Shown piece by piece: positions 1 to 7,808 of a stretch of 50,800 bases of DNA. The DNA is taken from positions 1 to 50,800 of the forward strand of contig JAOTTP010000012.1 of NCBI GenBank assembly GCA_029864405.1, in the 5' to 3' direction. The notes under the pieces were generated by a model. The model did not search any database, was not told the DNA's origin, and saw nothing but the letters and a program-made list of their open reading frames with translations. Origin of the DNA: Nitrospirota bacterium (lineage in GTDB: Bacteria; Nitrospirota; Nitrospiria; Nitrospirales; UBA8639). The translations under genes were made by a program, and so were the position numbers. Numbering within the stretch: the stretch's first letter is position 1; each line of letters starts with the position of its first letter.

Positions 1-67
1 AATGCTTCTTTTTTCCTTTTTCTCCTTACTCCTCACGCCTTACGCCTCACTTTTCCAATCGCCTTCG
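1..67. repeat. Short degenerate CTCACGCCT-type direct repeat
   Basis: Just downstream of the CDF gene the sequence contains several tandem, degenerate copies of CTCACGCCT/TTACGCCTCAC. A reverse-complement counterpart lies at about 48779-48815, and a looser one at 25615-25660. The function is unknown. It looks like a minor dispersed repeat and not coding sequence. Confidence 0.35.
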
Positions 68-928
68 TTAGTGTCCTTCCGGTTCGATATGGACCACCAC
101 ATCTTCCAAAGATTCAAAATGATCAATGAGATACTCTTCAACCCGGGTCGCAAGAGTGTGGGCTTTTTTGACGGACAGTGTTGGATCAACGTGAATCGAG
201 AGATCCATGAACACATGATGGGCCAGCCCGCGTGTTCTGATATCGTGACAGTCCAGGACGCCGGGTATCGACATCACAGACGTTCGAACCTCCTCGGGGT
301 CCAATCGAATGGCATCCGTTAAGGAAAACAGGACGTCTTTGAGCACCACAAAAGCCGTCCAGGCGATCACGCCGGCAATCAGAACCGCCACCAAAGGATC
401 AATAAAGGCATACCCGGCTTGTATAGCCAATAATCCTACCAGGACCGAACATGACGTCAGGACATCACTCGCGGTGTGATAGGAGTCCGCTGTGAGAATG
501 TCGCTCTTGAGTTGGGTGCCTTTTAGCCGTTCCCATCGGGTCACGAAAATATTGACCCCCATGGTCACGATCATGATGAAGAAACTGATGCCGGTCACCT
601 GAGGGTGCAGGTCCAAGGTCCATGACTGATAGGCTTTCCAAAGAAGATAGACGCAGGTCATGACAAGAAAGCCTCCGATGGTTCCGGCTGTCAAGGCTTC
701 AAATTTTTTATGACCATAGGGGTGATTGGCATCGGGAGGAGGCTTGGTCAGCCAGAGCCCGATCAGCCCAATCACATTCGAGAGCCCATCGAAGGAAGAA
801 TGAAGGCCATCAGCCTGCATGCCCAGTGAATGAGTCACCACGCCATAGCCCCACTTTGCGGCGGCGACAGCCAGGTTCAATATGAGGATCCACCACAGAA
901 TCCGGCGAATTTCTCGAAGACGGCTCAT
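68..928 (-). CDS. Cation diffusion facilitator (CDF) family metal exporter
   Basis: A 286-residue inner-membrane antiporter of the CDF family, which exports divalent metal ions such as Zn2+ in exchange for protons. About six hydrophobic segments occupy residues 10-215, followed by a cytoplasmic domain (about 210-286) with the usual CDF fold pattern. Metal-site motifs are visible in TM2 (HSSFD, H43 and D47) and TM5 (HTASD, H151 and D155). This HxxxD/HxxxD arrangement is known from Zn-transporting members, so zinc is the best guess, but substrate cannot be fixed from sequence. It stands alone, with a repeat-filled gap upstream. The ATG at 928 fits the normal family N-terminus. Confidence 0.9.
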   Translation of the reverse strand: MSRLREIRRILWWILILNLAVAAAKWGYGVVTHSLGMQADGLHSSFDGLSNVIGLIGLWLTKPPPDANHPYGHKKFEALTAGTIGGFLVMTCVYLLWKAYQSWTLDLHPQVTGISFFIMIVTMGVNIFVTRWERLKGTQLKSDILTADSYHTASDVLTSCSVLVGLLAIQAGYAFIDPLVAVLIAGVIAWTAFVVLKDVLFSLTDAIRLDPEEVRTSVMSIPGVLDCHDIRTRGLAHHVFMDLSIHVDPTLSVKKAHTLATRVEEYLIDHFESLEDVVVHIEPEGH

Positions 929-1826
929 GGATGGCGCAAAGGGATCAAGAACGGGGAAGGCGGATTCTTTGTCCGTGTGAAAAGGTGGCTGTCATCGGTC
1001 GAATAGTGTCCAGAAATTGTCAGAATAGTTTCAAGGAAAGGGGCCGACTTTGCTTGTTGTGCCCACAGTCAGTTGCAGAAATCTATGCCCCTTCTCTCAC
1101 CCACGCAGCGTTTTTCCGTCATTCCCACATTTCTATTCCGTCATCCCCGCTGGGAGTAAGCCGGGATCTATCTGAACAACTTCCAAGATGGATGCCCGAT
1201 ACAAAATGTCGGGCATGACCAGTTTTTTCAGCATGCCTACAGGTTGGGATCCTTTCAACCCTACATTCTCCGCGCGTCCCTTGTCCGTCATCCCCGCCGG
1301 TAGGTAGCGGGGATCCATCCGAAATGAAGAGCAGATGGATGCCCGATAACAAACATCGGGAATGACCCGGATGGATGGATGCCCGATACAAAATGTCGGG
1401 CATGACGCCGGGGGATGGAGCTGCCCAATATACCCCAATATACGATGTCGGGCATGACGCCGGGGGGATGGAGCTGGCCAATATACCCCAATATACGATG
1501 TCGGGCATGACGCCGGAGGATGGAGATGTCCAATCAATACGCGATATCGGGCATGACGCGTAAAAAAGATTCTCCTTCCCAGTCTTCACACGCACACGCT
1601 TTGTTGGAATGACGGGAACTGATGTTGAGTCGAATGCCATGGGTGAGTCAATTGTTCCTCTTGGATTGTCCGAGAGAGCAAATCTTGCATTTGAGAATTT
1701 TCGGCTTTTGGTTGATTGTGTTTACGCTTCGAATGTTCTCACTATATCAAGAAGATCTTGGGTGAGCGAGAAACCATGAGGGAAACCCACAGGCGAAGGG
1801 GTGGTTCCCGGATGGGAGAGGAACCG
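929..1826. repeat. Repeat-rich intergenic region with dispersed palindromes and a ~52-bp tandem array
   Basis: No credible gene lies here. The stretch 1139-1560 holds members of the window's dispersed palindrome family: CCCCGC-stem copies at about 1140-1172 and 1287-1320, and GCCCGA-stem copies at 1187-1219, 1333-1366 and 1373-1407. From 1393 the right half of the last copy is repeated in tandem with starts at 1393, 1445, 1498 and 1544 (periods 52, 53 and 46 bp). Each unit starts ATGTCGGGCATGACGCCG and carries a GATGGAG and AATATACCCC spacer. The open frames across it are low-complexity products of the repeats. The remainder (929-1138, 1561-1826) shows nothing recognisable. Confidence 0.75.
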
Positions 1827-3308
1827 TCATTCTCCAGCCTTGGCAAAGTCGATGAAGCCTCGCTCTACATTGGTGCCGATGAGATCCACCTGCACTCGAT
1901 CGCCCACGTCGAGGCCATCAAAACCGGACACAAGTCTTCCCTCGACCGGCAGTGACAAGAGACGAACCCACGTGCCCTTGTTGGAGGCGCCTGTCACAAG
2001 CGCGTCAAACCGTTGTCCGATCTTCGATTCCAGCAACAACGCGGCGGCTGATTTCTGGAGACGGCGCTCAACTTTCTCGGCATCGGTTTCCTTGGCGGTA
2101 CAATGAGCGGCGAGAGACGTGAGTTCCCCTTCCCGGTAAGGAACCGGATCTCCCGATAAGGCTGCCTTAATCAGCCGCTGCGTGATGAGATCGGGAAAAC
2201 GCCGGTTGGGGGCTGTTGAATGGGTATAGGCCTTCACCGCCAGTCCAAAGTGACCTTGAGGAGTCTCTCCAGGAAGGTTGAGCACATATTCGCCCCTCCC
2301 CATGAGTTTGATGATGGTGAGGGACAGATCGGGAAATCCTAACGGGTCGGCGTGTTTCCGCTTGAGAAGAAACGTTTCCAGAGCACCGGCATCGGGTTCA
2401 GACGGAAGCCGCTCATCAAGTGATGAGGCGAGGTCCACAATCCGCTGCCACCGTTCAGGTGAACGCAAGACCCGGCGAAGGGATGGAAAACCGTTGGCCG
2501 TGAGATAGCGGGCGGTCACGCCGTTGGCCGCGATCATGAAGTCCGCGATAATGTCCTTGGCCCTGTTCGTGGTTTCGCGTTCCAAATCCTTGAGTTCATC
2601 CTGGTCAAAGACCGGACGGGTTTGTATGGTTTCAAGATTCAGGGCACCGTGAAGGTGCCGGAGCGCTTTCAGTTGTTGGGCCATGCGGTCCTGGAGTCGA
2701 AGATTTTCGTCGAGACCGCTGACCCTGGCGATCTCTGGTGGTATGGATCCGTGACCCTGTAGCCAGGCCGCCACCCCGTTGTAGGTCAGCTTGGCTCGAT
2801 TACGCACCGTCGCTCTAAAGAGGTCCGAACGCTGAAGTGATCCATCCCCGGCGAGAACCATTTCAATGACGAGAGCCAGGCGGTCTGATTCAAAGTTGAG
2901 AGAGGTGAGATCCGTGGAGAGTTTTTCCGGCAGCATCGAAAACGTCTCGGCCACGGTATAGACCGAGGTGGTGTTGTGCCGGGCATGATCGTCAAGTGCC
3001 GATTGCTTCTTGACGACTGCGTCAACGTCGGCAATAGCCACAAGGATCTTGACGGCCCCGTCGGGCATGGGTTCGGCAACCGTCAGCTGGTCCAAATCGC
3101 GCGAATCATCATTGTCAATGGAGCACCAGAAAAGGGTGGTGAGATCACGCGTCGATTCTTTATCTTGCGTCGCAGGCCCGGAGATTTTGTCAAGCTCGTC
3201 GATGACCTGGCGGGAGAAATCGGGAAGCAGCCCTCTTTCACGCATCGCCCGGCGGGCAATACGTTGCAAGATGGCGCGGTGTCGCCTGTTGTTTGAATTC
3301 GTCATCAT
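1827..3308 (-). CDS. RNB-domain exoribonuclease (RNase II/R family)
   Basis: A 493-residue protein of the RNase II superfamily, processive 3'-5' exoribonucleases acting on single-stranded RNA. The catalytic RNB domain spans roughly residues 50-390. It carries the Asp-rich Mg2+ site (SIDNDDSRDLDQ, about residues 63-74) and the late conserved block AYTHSTAPNRRFPDL, equivalent to the family's TSPIRRYPDL motif. The last ~70 residues have the pattern of an S1-like RNA-binding domain. It is shorter than E. coli RNase II or RNase R and lacks obvious N-terminal cold-shock domains, as in several compact RNB proteins. It is monocistronic on the minus strand. Which of rnb or rnr it replaces cannot be decided here. 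Confidence 0.85.
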   Translation of the reverse strand: MMTNSNNRRHRAILQRIARRAMRERGLLPDFSRQVIDELDKISGPATQDKESTRDLTTLFWCSIDNDDSRDLDQLTVAEPMPDGAVKILVAIADVDAVVKKQSALDDHARHNTTSVYTVAETFSMLPEKLSTDLTSLNFESDRLALVIEMVLAGDGSLQRSDLFRATVRNRAKLTYNGVAAWLQGHGSIPPEIARVSGLDENLRLQDRMAQQLKALRHLHGALNLETIQTRPVFDQDELKDLERETTNRAKDIIADFMIAANGVTARYLTANGFPSLRRVLRSPERWQRIVDLASSLDERLPSEPDAGALETFLLKRKHADPLGFPDLSLTIIKLMGRGEYVLNLPGETPQGHFGLAVKAYTHSTAPNRRFPDLITQRLIKAALSGDPVPYREGELTSLAAHCTAKETDAEKVERRLQKSAAALLLESKIGQRFDALVTGASNKGTWVRLLSLPVEGRLVSGFDGLDVGDRVQVDLIGTNVERGFIDFAKAGE

Positions 3309-3414
3309 GGCCCCTTTCTGGAATACCCCCCGTTGATCGGTTGTTGCTATTCACGATGCGCGACTCTTGTGGAGATCGATAGGATTCTGCTGTTTCGCGT
3401 CGGATTGGTCCCAT

Positions 3415-4110
3415 TCACCCCGCTGTTCCAAAGAGCGCTCCGACCCCTGCGGTCAGTCCCATGGCCAGTGCACCCCATAGCGTGACGCGCATGGCGCCCG
3501 TCATCATAGGGGCACCGCCCACGCGCGCCGCTAACCCTCCTAACAACGTGAGAGACACCAGTGATGTTCCGGAAACCACAGGAATCAGGTTGGCCTCCGG
3601 AACGATGGTCGCTGTCAAAAGAGGCATGGCGGCTCCGACAGCGAAACTGCCCGCTGAGGCCAGTGCAGCTTGAATCGGACGGGCACGGAGATTTTCGGAA
3701 ATTCCGAGTTCGTCGCGGGCATGCGCGCCTATGGCGTCATGAGCCATGAGTTGTCCGGCGACCTGTTTCGCAAGCGGAGGATCAAGGCCTCGTTCCACAT
3801 ACAGCCCTGCGAGTTCCTTGTGCTCACCTGAAGGGTCGGATATGAGTTCCGTGCGCTCAAGCGCAAGGTCGGCCTCTTCGGTGTCTGCTTGTGATTGGAC
3901 AGACACATATTCACCGGCAGCCATCGACATCGCCCCCGCGACCAGACCGGCCACTCCTGCGACCAATACCTCGCTATAGGTCGCACCTGCCGCCGAGACA
4001 CCGAGCAGCAGGCTCGCGGTCGAAATGATCCCGTCGTTGGCGCCCAATACCGTCGCCCGCAGCCAGCCGATGCGTTCTGTGCGGTGTCGTTCCCTATGTC
4101 TTATAAACAT
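3415..4110 (-). CDS. VIT1/CCC1-family transporter (ferritin-like metal exporter)
   Basis: A 231-residue membrane protein of the VIT1/CCC1 family, which moves Fe2+ or Mn2+ out of the cytoplasm in exchange for H+. The N-terminal signature GWLRATVLGANDGIIST and a following GxxAGAxSMAAGEYVSVxSQ segment are diagnostic. Five hydrophobic segments are visible, with an acidic cytoplasmic stretch (EEADLALERTELISD) between TM2 and TM3. The frame is open to 4179, but the ATG at 4110 has an AGGAAAG ribosome site 8-9 bases upstream and gives the usual family N-terminus, so that start is used. It follows ppk2 by 123 bp on the same strand and could be the last gene of the N-ATPase transcript; this is not certain. 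Confidence 0.85.
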   Translation of the reverse strand: MFIRHRERHRTERIGWLRATVLGANDGIISTASLLLGVSAAGATYSEVLVAGVAGLVAGAMSMAAGEYVSVQSQADTEEADLALERTELISDPSGEHKELAGLYVERGLDPPLAKQVAGQLMAHDAIGAHARDELGISENLRARPIQAALASAGSFAVGAAMPLLTATIVPEANLIPVVSGTSLVSLTLLGGLAARVGGAPMMTGAMRVTLWGALAMGLTAGVGALFGTAG

Positions 4111-4233
4111 GTTTGATGCTTTCCTAATGGGCATCCACCCACCAATGCCACATCGCTTCCCGCAGTTCGTTCGGTACACGGAAAGAGAACCCGAATGCCT
4201 ATAGGCTTTCTTTTCACTCTTAAGCTTCCGATC

Positions 4234-5103
4234 TTACTTCGCAAGACGTTTTCGAATCGACTGCAACTCTTTCCGGCGCGCCTTGGTCGGCTGAGGGTAA
4301 CTCATGTTGAGACTTTTTAACATCTCTTGGATCACATGCGAAATGATGAGCCTGGCGTTTTTTTTGTCATCGGCCGGCACGACATACCAGGGAGCGCTTT
4401 CTGTGCTTGTGGCACTCAAACAGGCCTCATAGGCCTGCATGTACTGTTTCCAATACTTTCGTTCCTCGATGTCGGCGAGGCTGAATTTCCAGTTTTTCTC
4501 CGGTTCATCAATGCGTGCAATGAAGCGCTTCCGTTGCTCTTCCTCTGAAAGATGAAGGAAAAACTTCATGATCCGCGTTCCGTTGCGGAAGAGATGGCTC
4601 TCCAGGTCCACGATGGAGCGGTACCGCTCTTGCCAAATAGTGTTTTCATCAAGCAACTCGTTCGGCAGCCCCTGGCTGTGCAGTATCTCCGGGTGCACTC
4701 GAACGATCAGCACTTCCTCGTAATAGGAGCGATTGAAAATGCCGATCCGGCCACGTTCAGGAAGAGACCGCGTGGTGCGCCACAGAAAATCGTGGTCCAG
4801 TTCCGCGGCGCTGGGATGTGTGAAGCTGAACACCTGGCAGCCTTGTGGATTGACACCGGACATCACGTGTCGGATGGCGCCGTCCTTGCCGGCGGCGTCC
4901 ATCGCCTGGAAAATCAGCAGCAACGCATAGCGGTTGTCCGCGTAGTGGAGGCGTTGCAACGAACTGAGTTCCTCAACATGTTCGTTGAGACACTTCTTGT
5001 ATTGTTTTTTTGATGTGTAGAGGGCCTTCACCCTGGTTGGCCATTTGTTGAGATCGACCGTTGCGCCTTCCGAAACCCGGAAATCGTTGGACTGAATGTT
5101 CAT
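4234..5103 (-). CDS. ppk2: Polyphosphate kinase 2 family protein
   Basis: About 289 residues, a one-domain PPK2 that transfers phosphate between polyphosphate and (d)NDP or NMP. The Walker A-like loop is AMDAAGKDG (about 67-75) and the Walker B region is [14 protein letters not shown] (about 119-132). Both are hallmark PPK2 motifs, as is the lid-region Arg cluster in between. The frame extends upstream to 5223 inside atpG, but the ATG at 5103 gives the normal family N-terminus and leaves 13 bp to the atpG stop. It is therefore very probably co-transcribed with the N-ATPase. Whether it prefers AMP, ADP or GDP (class I, II or III) is not clear from the sequence. Adjacency to an ATP-consuming ion pump suggests ATP supply from polyphosphate (inference). 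Confidence 0.9.
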   Translation of the reverse strand: MNIQSNDFRVSEGATVDLNKWPTRVKALYTSKKQYKKCLNEHVEELSSLQRLHYADNRYALLLIFQAMDAAGKDGAIRHVMSGVNPQGCQVFSFTHPSAAELDHDFLWRTTRSLPERGRIGIFNRSYYEEVLIVRVHPEILHSQGLPNELLDENTIWQERYRSIVDLESHLFRNGTRIMKFFLHLSEEEQRKRFIARIDEPEKNWKFSLADIEERKYWKQYMQAYEACLSATSTESAPWYVVPADDKKNARLIISHVIQEMLKSLNMSYPQPTKARRKELQSIRKRLAK

Positions 5104-5116
5104 GGTTGTTCTAATT

Positions 5117-6049
5117 TCATGATTCGATGTGGGGTTTGCCTGCATGGCATTCCGTGGCGTCTGGTTTTTTGGCCAATGCCTCAAAACCGGAGATGACGTC
5201 GAACAGCTCCTCGTCGATGCCACTTTGGCGCAACTGGTGAAAGTGTTTATTGAGGTCCTCCAGCAGTTCGTCGATGTTTTTTTCGGCGCGTTGCATCGCC
5301 GTCAGGCGGCTGGCGTTTTCGCTGGCCAGAGACTCGGCGCATGCACGGAAGAGCGAGACGAAGAGATACTCGTGGATGAGCGCCCGCAGAGTTGCGGTAC
5401 TACTGCCAAGAACTTCCGGCAAATTCTCTGTCGGCCAGGGGAGTGTGGCCAATTCGCTACGCCAGCGTTCGTCTAGCGGAAGGAGGCGCTGCTTGACGGG
5501 CGTATACACGGCTCTCGAGGTGGGGCGGTTATAGTAGAGGTGAAGTTCGGTGATCTCCCCCTGGCTGCGGCGCGTTTCGCTTTCCAGGAGAATTTGACCG
5601 ACGAGCGGAGTGATGGCCTTGACGGAATTCGGGACGGGAAAAAATCCTAGCAGGGACAGGCCCGCGTCTGCCAGGCGCGTCTGCACGCGCTCACCGACGG
5701 CCCATACCCGGTGTTGGCCGGGCAGCGCGGCCAGGGTCTTGACCGCATAATCGGCTATCACTTCATTAAACTGGCCGACCAGTCCCTGGTCTGAACCGAA
5801 CACGACCGCCCCAATCGCTCCTGCAGGTGTGTGCCTCTTCTGTTCGCCCATGAGGGCCATCGGCGAGTCATCCCGGAAACAGACGCTTAATCCCAGCTCC
5901 ACGGTGCGAGAATAATCGGCCAATGCGCTCACCGATTGCTCGTATTGTCCAATGCTCGAGGCGGCCAAGGCTTTCATCGTGCGCACGACGGATTGCAGGT
6001 CCCCGGCTCCGCCGATCTTTCGGCGCAGACCCACCATCGTGTCGCTCAT
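5117..6049 (-). CDS. atpG: N-ATPase gamma subunit
   Basis: 310 residues, the rotor shaft of F1-type ATPases. The N-terminal [20 protein letters not shown] helix and the C-terminal [19 protein letters not shown] helix form the coiled coil; the central part is the Rossmann-like domain. Its ATG overlaps the TGA of the upstream hibernation-factor gene (ATGA), implying coupled translation. In ordinary N-ATPase operons atpG directly follows atpA. Here about 1.75 kb, holding a baeRF-type gene, an hpf-like gene and a truncated atpG start, intervenes. The frame itself is complete, so a functional gamma subunit is expected. Confidence 0.9.
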   Translation of the reverse strand: MSDTMVGLRRKIGGAGDLQSVVRTMKALAASSIGQYEQSVSALADYSRTVELGLSVCFRDDSPMALMGEQKRHTPAGAIGAVVFGSDQGLVGQFNEVIADYAVKTLAALPGQHRVWAVGERVQTRLADAGLSLLGFFPVPNSVKAITPLVGQILLESETRRSQGEITELHLYYNRPTSRAVYTPVKQRLLPLDERWRSELATLPWPTENLPEVLGSSTATLRALIHEYLFVSLFRACAESLASENASRLTAMQRAEKNIDELLEDLNKHFHQLRQSGIDEELFDVISGFEALAKKPDATECHAGKPHIES

Positions 6050-6417
6050 GACTCCTCCGGAAGTTCCGCCCCAGGTGGGGGAGGGTCAGTCCTGTGCCTC
6101 TTTTCATCGCGCAGTTGCCCGAGGGTGCTCTCGATCATTCTAGTCAACTTGTCTGCAGCGCCGTCTACGGCTTGGTCCACGTTCGCAGCCTGATGCGTGA
6201 CCGCGACGGGCTGGCGGCCTTCAAGGCGGGCTTCCATCACGCAACGCATGTTGTCATTGCCGCCCTTCTTGTCGCTATTCTCATCGCTCAGATGGACCTC
6301 TACTCGCGTGATGGAATCGCTGAATCGGCTCAGGGCACTCTCCACGACGCCACTGACCTGAGCGGCCAATGCCTCGTGGCCTTCAATGTTACGGTCAGTA
6401 TTGATTTGGACCTGCAC
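6046..6417 (-). CDS. HPF/RaiA-family ribosome hibernation factor (short form), GTG start
   Basis: 123 residues with the beta-alpha-beta-beta-beta-alpha pattern of the RaiA/HPF fold. Signature pieces include the RVEVHLSDENS strand, a VMEARLEGRQPVAVTHQA strand pair and a final helix (DQAVDGAADKLTRMIESTLG). Such proteins bind the 30S decoding and mRNA channel and silence ribosomes in stress. The frame is open further upstream, but a GTG at 6417 preceded by AAAGGAG at 6 bp is the clear start. The tail is Pro/Glu-rich. It lies 28 bp after the baeRF-type gene and overlaps atpG by 4 bp. A second hibernation-type gene, fused to a cold-shock domain, is at 27556. Confidence 0.8.
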   Translation of the reverse strand: MQVQINTDRNIEGHEALAAQVSGVVESALSRFSDSITRVEVHLSDENSDKKGGNDNMRCVMEARLEGRQPVAVTHQAANVDQAVDGAADKLTRMIESTLGQLRDEKRHRTDPPPPGAELPEES

Positions 6418-6445
6418 GGTATTCTCCTTTGTGAGTGTGGATGGT

Positions 6446-7609
6446 TCAATGCCGGTAGGTGGCAGCCAGTCCCGTCCGTCCCGGCATACGCTCGGCCGGA
6501 ATGACCAGGACCCGGCCGCCCATCTTTTCGACGAGTTCGCCCAGGTCGTCGAGGAGGTCACCGACTTGCGGGTGGCTCAGGTCTGCAACCTCGGTCCGAC
6601 CCGTCGCGCCGTCGAGTCGCCCGGCAATCTGGCGGTCGGCCTCGATCAGCAGCGTGGCGACACGCCCGGTGGCGGCCGCCTGTGCAACCTGCGTCAAGTC
6701 GTCACTGCCAAGCCCCTTGGATTTTGCCACTGCAAACTCGTCGGCCAATGTAGCCAGCTGCGCCTGATATTGCGGGTCGACAACCTGCCAGGCGCGTTTC
6801 CGCAGTTCATCGATCGGCAGGGCATCGGGATTGATTGTGAGTCCCTCCGCCATTAAAAACGGGTTGTGGCTGACCTCGTGGAAACGATGATGATGCTCCG
6901 GCAACGCCGCCAGGATCAGCGGCAGGCCCGATGGCCGGGAATAGTGCTCTAACACCGCGCGGTCGACGGCGCGGAAGAACCGGTCCGCGTCGATGTCGAC
7001 CTCGGCCTGTTTCCCACCGTGACCGTGGTGCATAGGTGTGCTTGCTCCGCCGACTCCGCCGTAGGAGGCGACGGTTGAATGGGGTTCGGTCAGCTCATCC
7101 CCCAGCGCCTCGGTGATCGTCCGTGGAACGTCCGGAGCCAGATCGATCTCGTCAAGCGCCTGGCGGTTCCCCTCGAAGAGCCGGATCGTGTGGAGGCTCA
7201 ATCCCAGAACCTGGTAGCGATCGACTGTTTGCAGAAAACGCCGCAAGGGCTTGGTGTGAAAGCTGTCGGCCACGACGACCAATTCCGCGACCGGCCGCTG
7301 AAGCTGGAACACATGAAACAAGCCCGGCCCGCCCAGCACGGCCAGTCCATCGAGTGTGTGCGTCCAGAAGTCATGATCGTGGGCGAGGGTTTCGAACGGT
7401 TCCAGAAGGAGCCGGGTTTCGAGGGCTGGATACTTTTGTCGGAGCGATGTCTCCAGCTCCTTGACAAGGTTGCGAAACCGGATCGGGTCCTGCTGATTCT
7501 CGGGATGGTGCCGATGGGTCGGCTGATAAAGCGAGAGACATGGCTGCTGGTGATCAGATACCAACGCGGCTATGAATTCGCTCGTGAGCAAAGTTTTCTT
7601 CTGTGTCAT
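6446..7609 (-). CDS. Bacterial archaeo-eukaryotic release factor homologue (baeRF3-like)
   Basis: A 387-residue protein resembling the baeRF families, bacterial relatives of the eRF1/Vms1 peptidyl-tRNA hydrolase domain. The N-terminal part has the typical LYxPTHRHHPENQQDPIRF segment. A glycine-rich loop GHGGKQ (residues 196-201) sits just before a helix (DADRFFRAVDRAV), exactly where eRF1 has its GGQ loop. The C-terminal third is an eL30-like alpha/beta domain ending GRVLVIPAERMPG. The start at 7609 has AGAGGAGG 5-7 bases upstream; an in-frame ATG 24 bp earlier lacks this. It is the first gene of a two-gene insert in the N-ATPase operon. A ribosome-rescue or tRNA-release role is inference; some baeRF proteins are annotated only as host attachment protein. 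Confidence 0.75.
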   Translation of the reverse strand: MTQKKTLLTSEFIAALVSDHQQPCLSLYQPTHRHHPENQQDPIRFRNLVKELETSLRQKYPALETRLLLEPFETLAHDHDFWTHTLDGLAVLGGPGLFHVFQLQRPVAELVVVADSFHTKPLRRFLQTVDRYQVLGLSLHTIRLFEGNRQALDEIDLAPDVPRTITEALGDELTEPHSTVASYGGVGGASTPMHHGHGGKQAEVDIDADRFFRAVDRAVLEHYSRPSGLPLILAALPEHHHRFHEVSHNPFLMAEGLTINPDALPIDELRKRAWQVVDPQYQAQLATLADEFAVAKSKGLGSDDLTQVAQAAATGRVATLLIEADRQIAGRLDGATGRTEVADLSHPQVGDLLDDLGELVEKMGGRVLVIPAERMPGRTGLAATYRH

Positions 7610-7670
7610 TCGTGCCTCCTCTTTTGTATTCAATCACTGTGAAACTTCAATGAAACCTTAAGAAAATGGC

Positions 7671-7808
7671 TTAAACAGTCGCTTTTTCGCTCGTATGAAG
7701 TGACTTTTTGTCACTTGAGGCGGCCAGGGCCTTCATCGTGCGAACGACGGATTGGAGATCTCCGGCTCCGCCGATCTTTCGGCGCTGGCTGGCCATGGTG
7801 TCGCTCAT
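7671..7808 (-). pseudogene. Truncated second copy of the atpG 5' end
   Basis: Directly after atpA, sharing an ATGA overlap exactly as atpG would in a standard operon, is a 45-codon frame beginning [18 protein letters not shown] and continuing [13 protein letters not shown]. From codon 9 to 32 it is identical in protein to the true atpG start at 6049. The DNA differs at several third positions (for example GGA/GGG, GAT/GAC, CTC/CTG, GTT/GTG, TCA/TCG). After codon 32 the sequence departs, and it ends at a TAA. The break point lies at a 19-bp hairpin (7698-7716). The synonymous-only divergence means it was inherited from a functional but diverged atpG, not copied recently. Confidence 0.85.
7698..7716. 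other. Perfect 7-bp inverted repeat with 5-nt loop at the atpG breakpoint
   Basis: AAGTGAC-TTTTT-GTCACTT sits at the point where the truncated atpG copy stops resembling atpG. On the transcribed strand the loop is AAAAA and no U-run follows, so it is not a standard intrinsic terminator. It may be a transcript-processing hairpin or a scar of the rearrangement. Confidence 0.6.

Noticed and set aside
1393-1560. Possible CRISPR array
   Set aside because: The spacers between repeats are themselves nearly identical, unit lengths drift, and no cas gene is present; it is a tandem repeat derived from a palindromic element.
931-1640. Open frames of 80-170 codons over the repeat region
   Set aside because: They translate repeat sequence into low-complexity protein, overlap each other on both strands and have no family features.
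4197-4214. GCCTATAGGC followed by a T-rich run as terminator
   Set aside because: The T-run lies on the plus strand, but both flanking genes are on the minus strand, so orientation is wrong.
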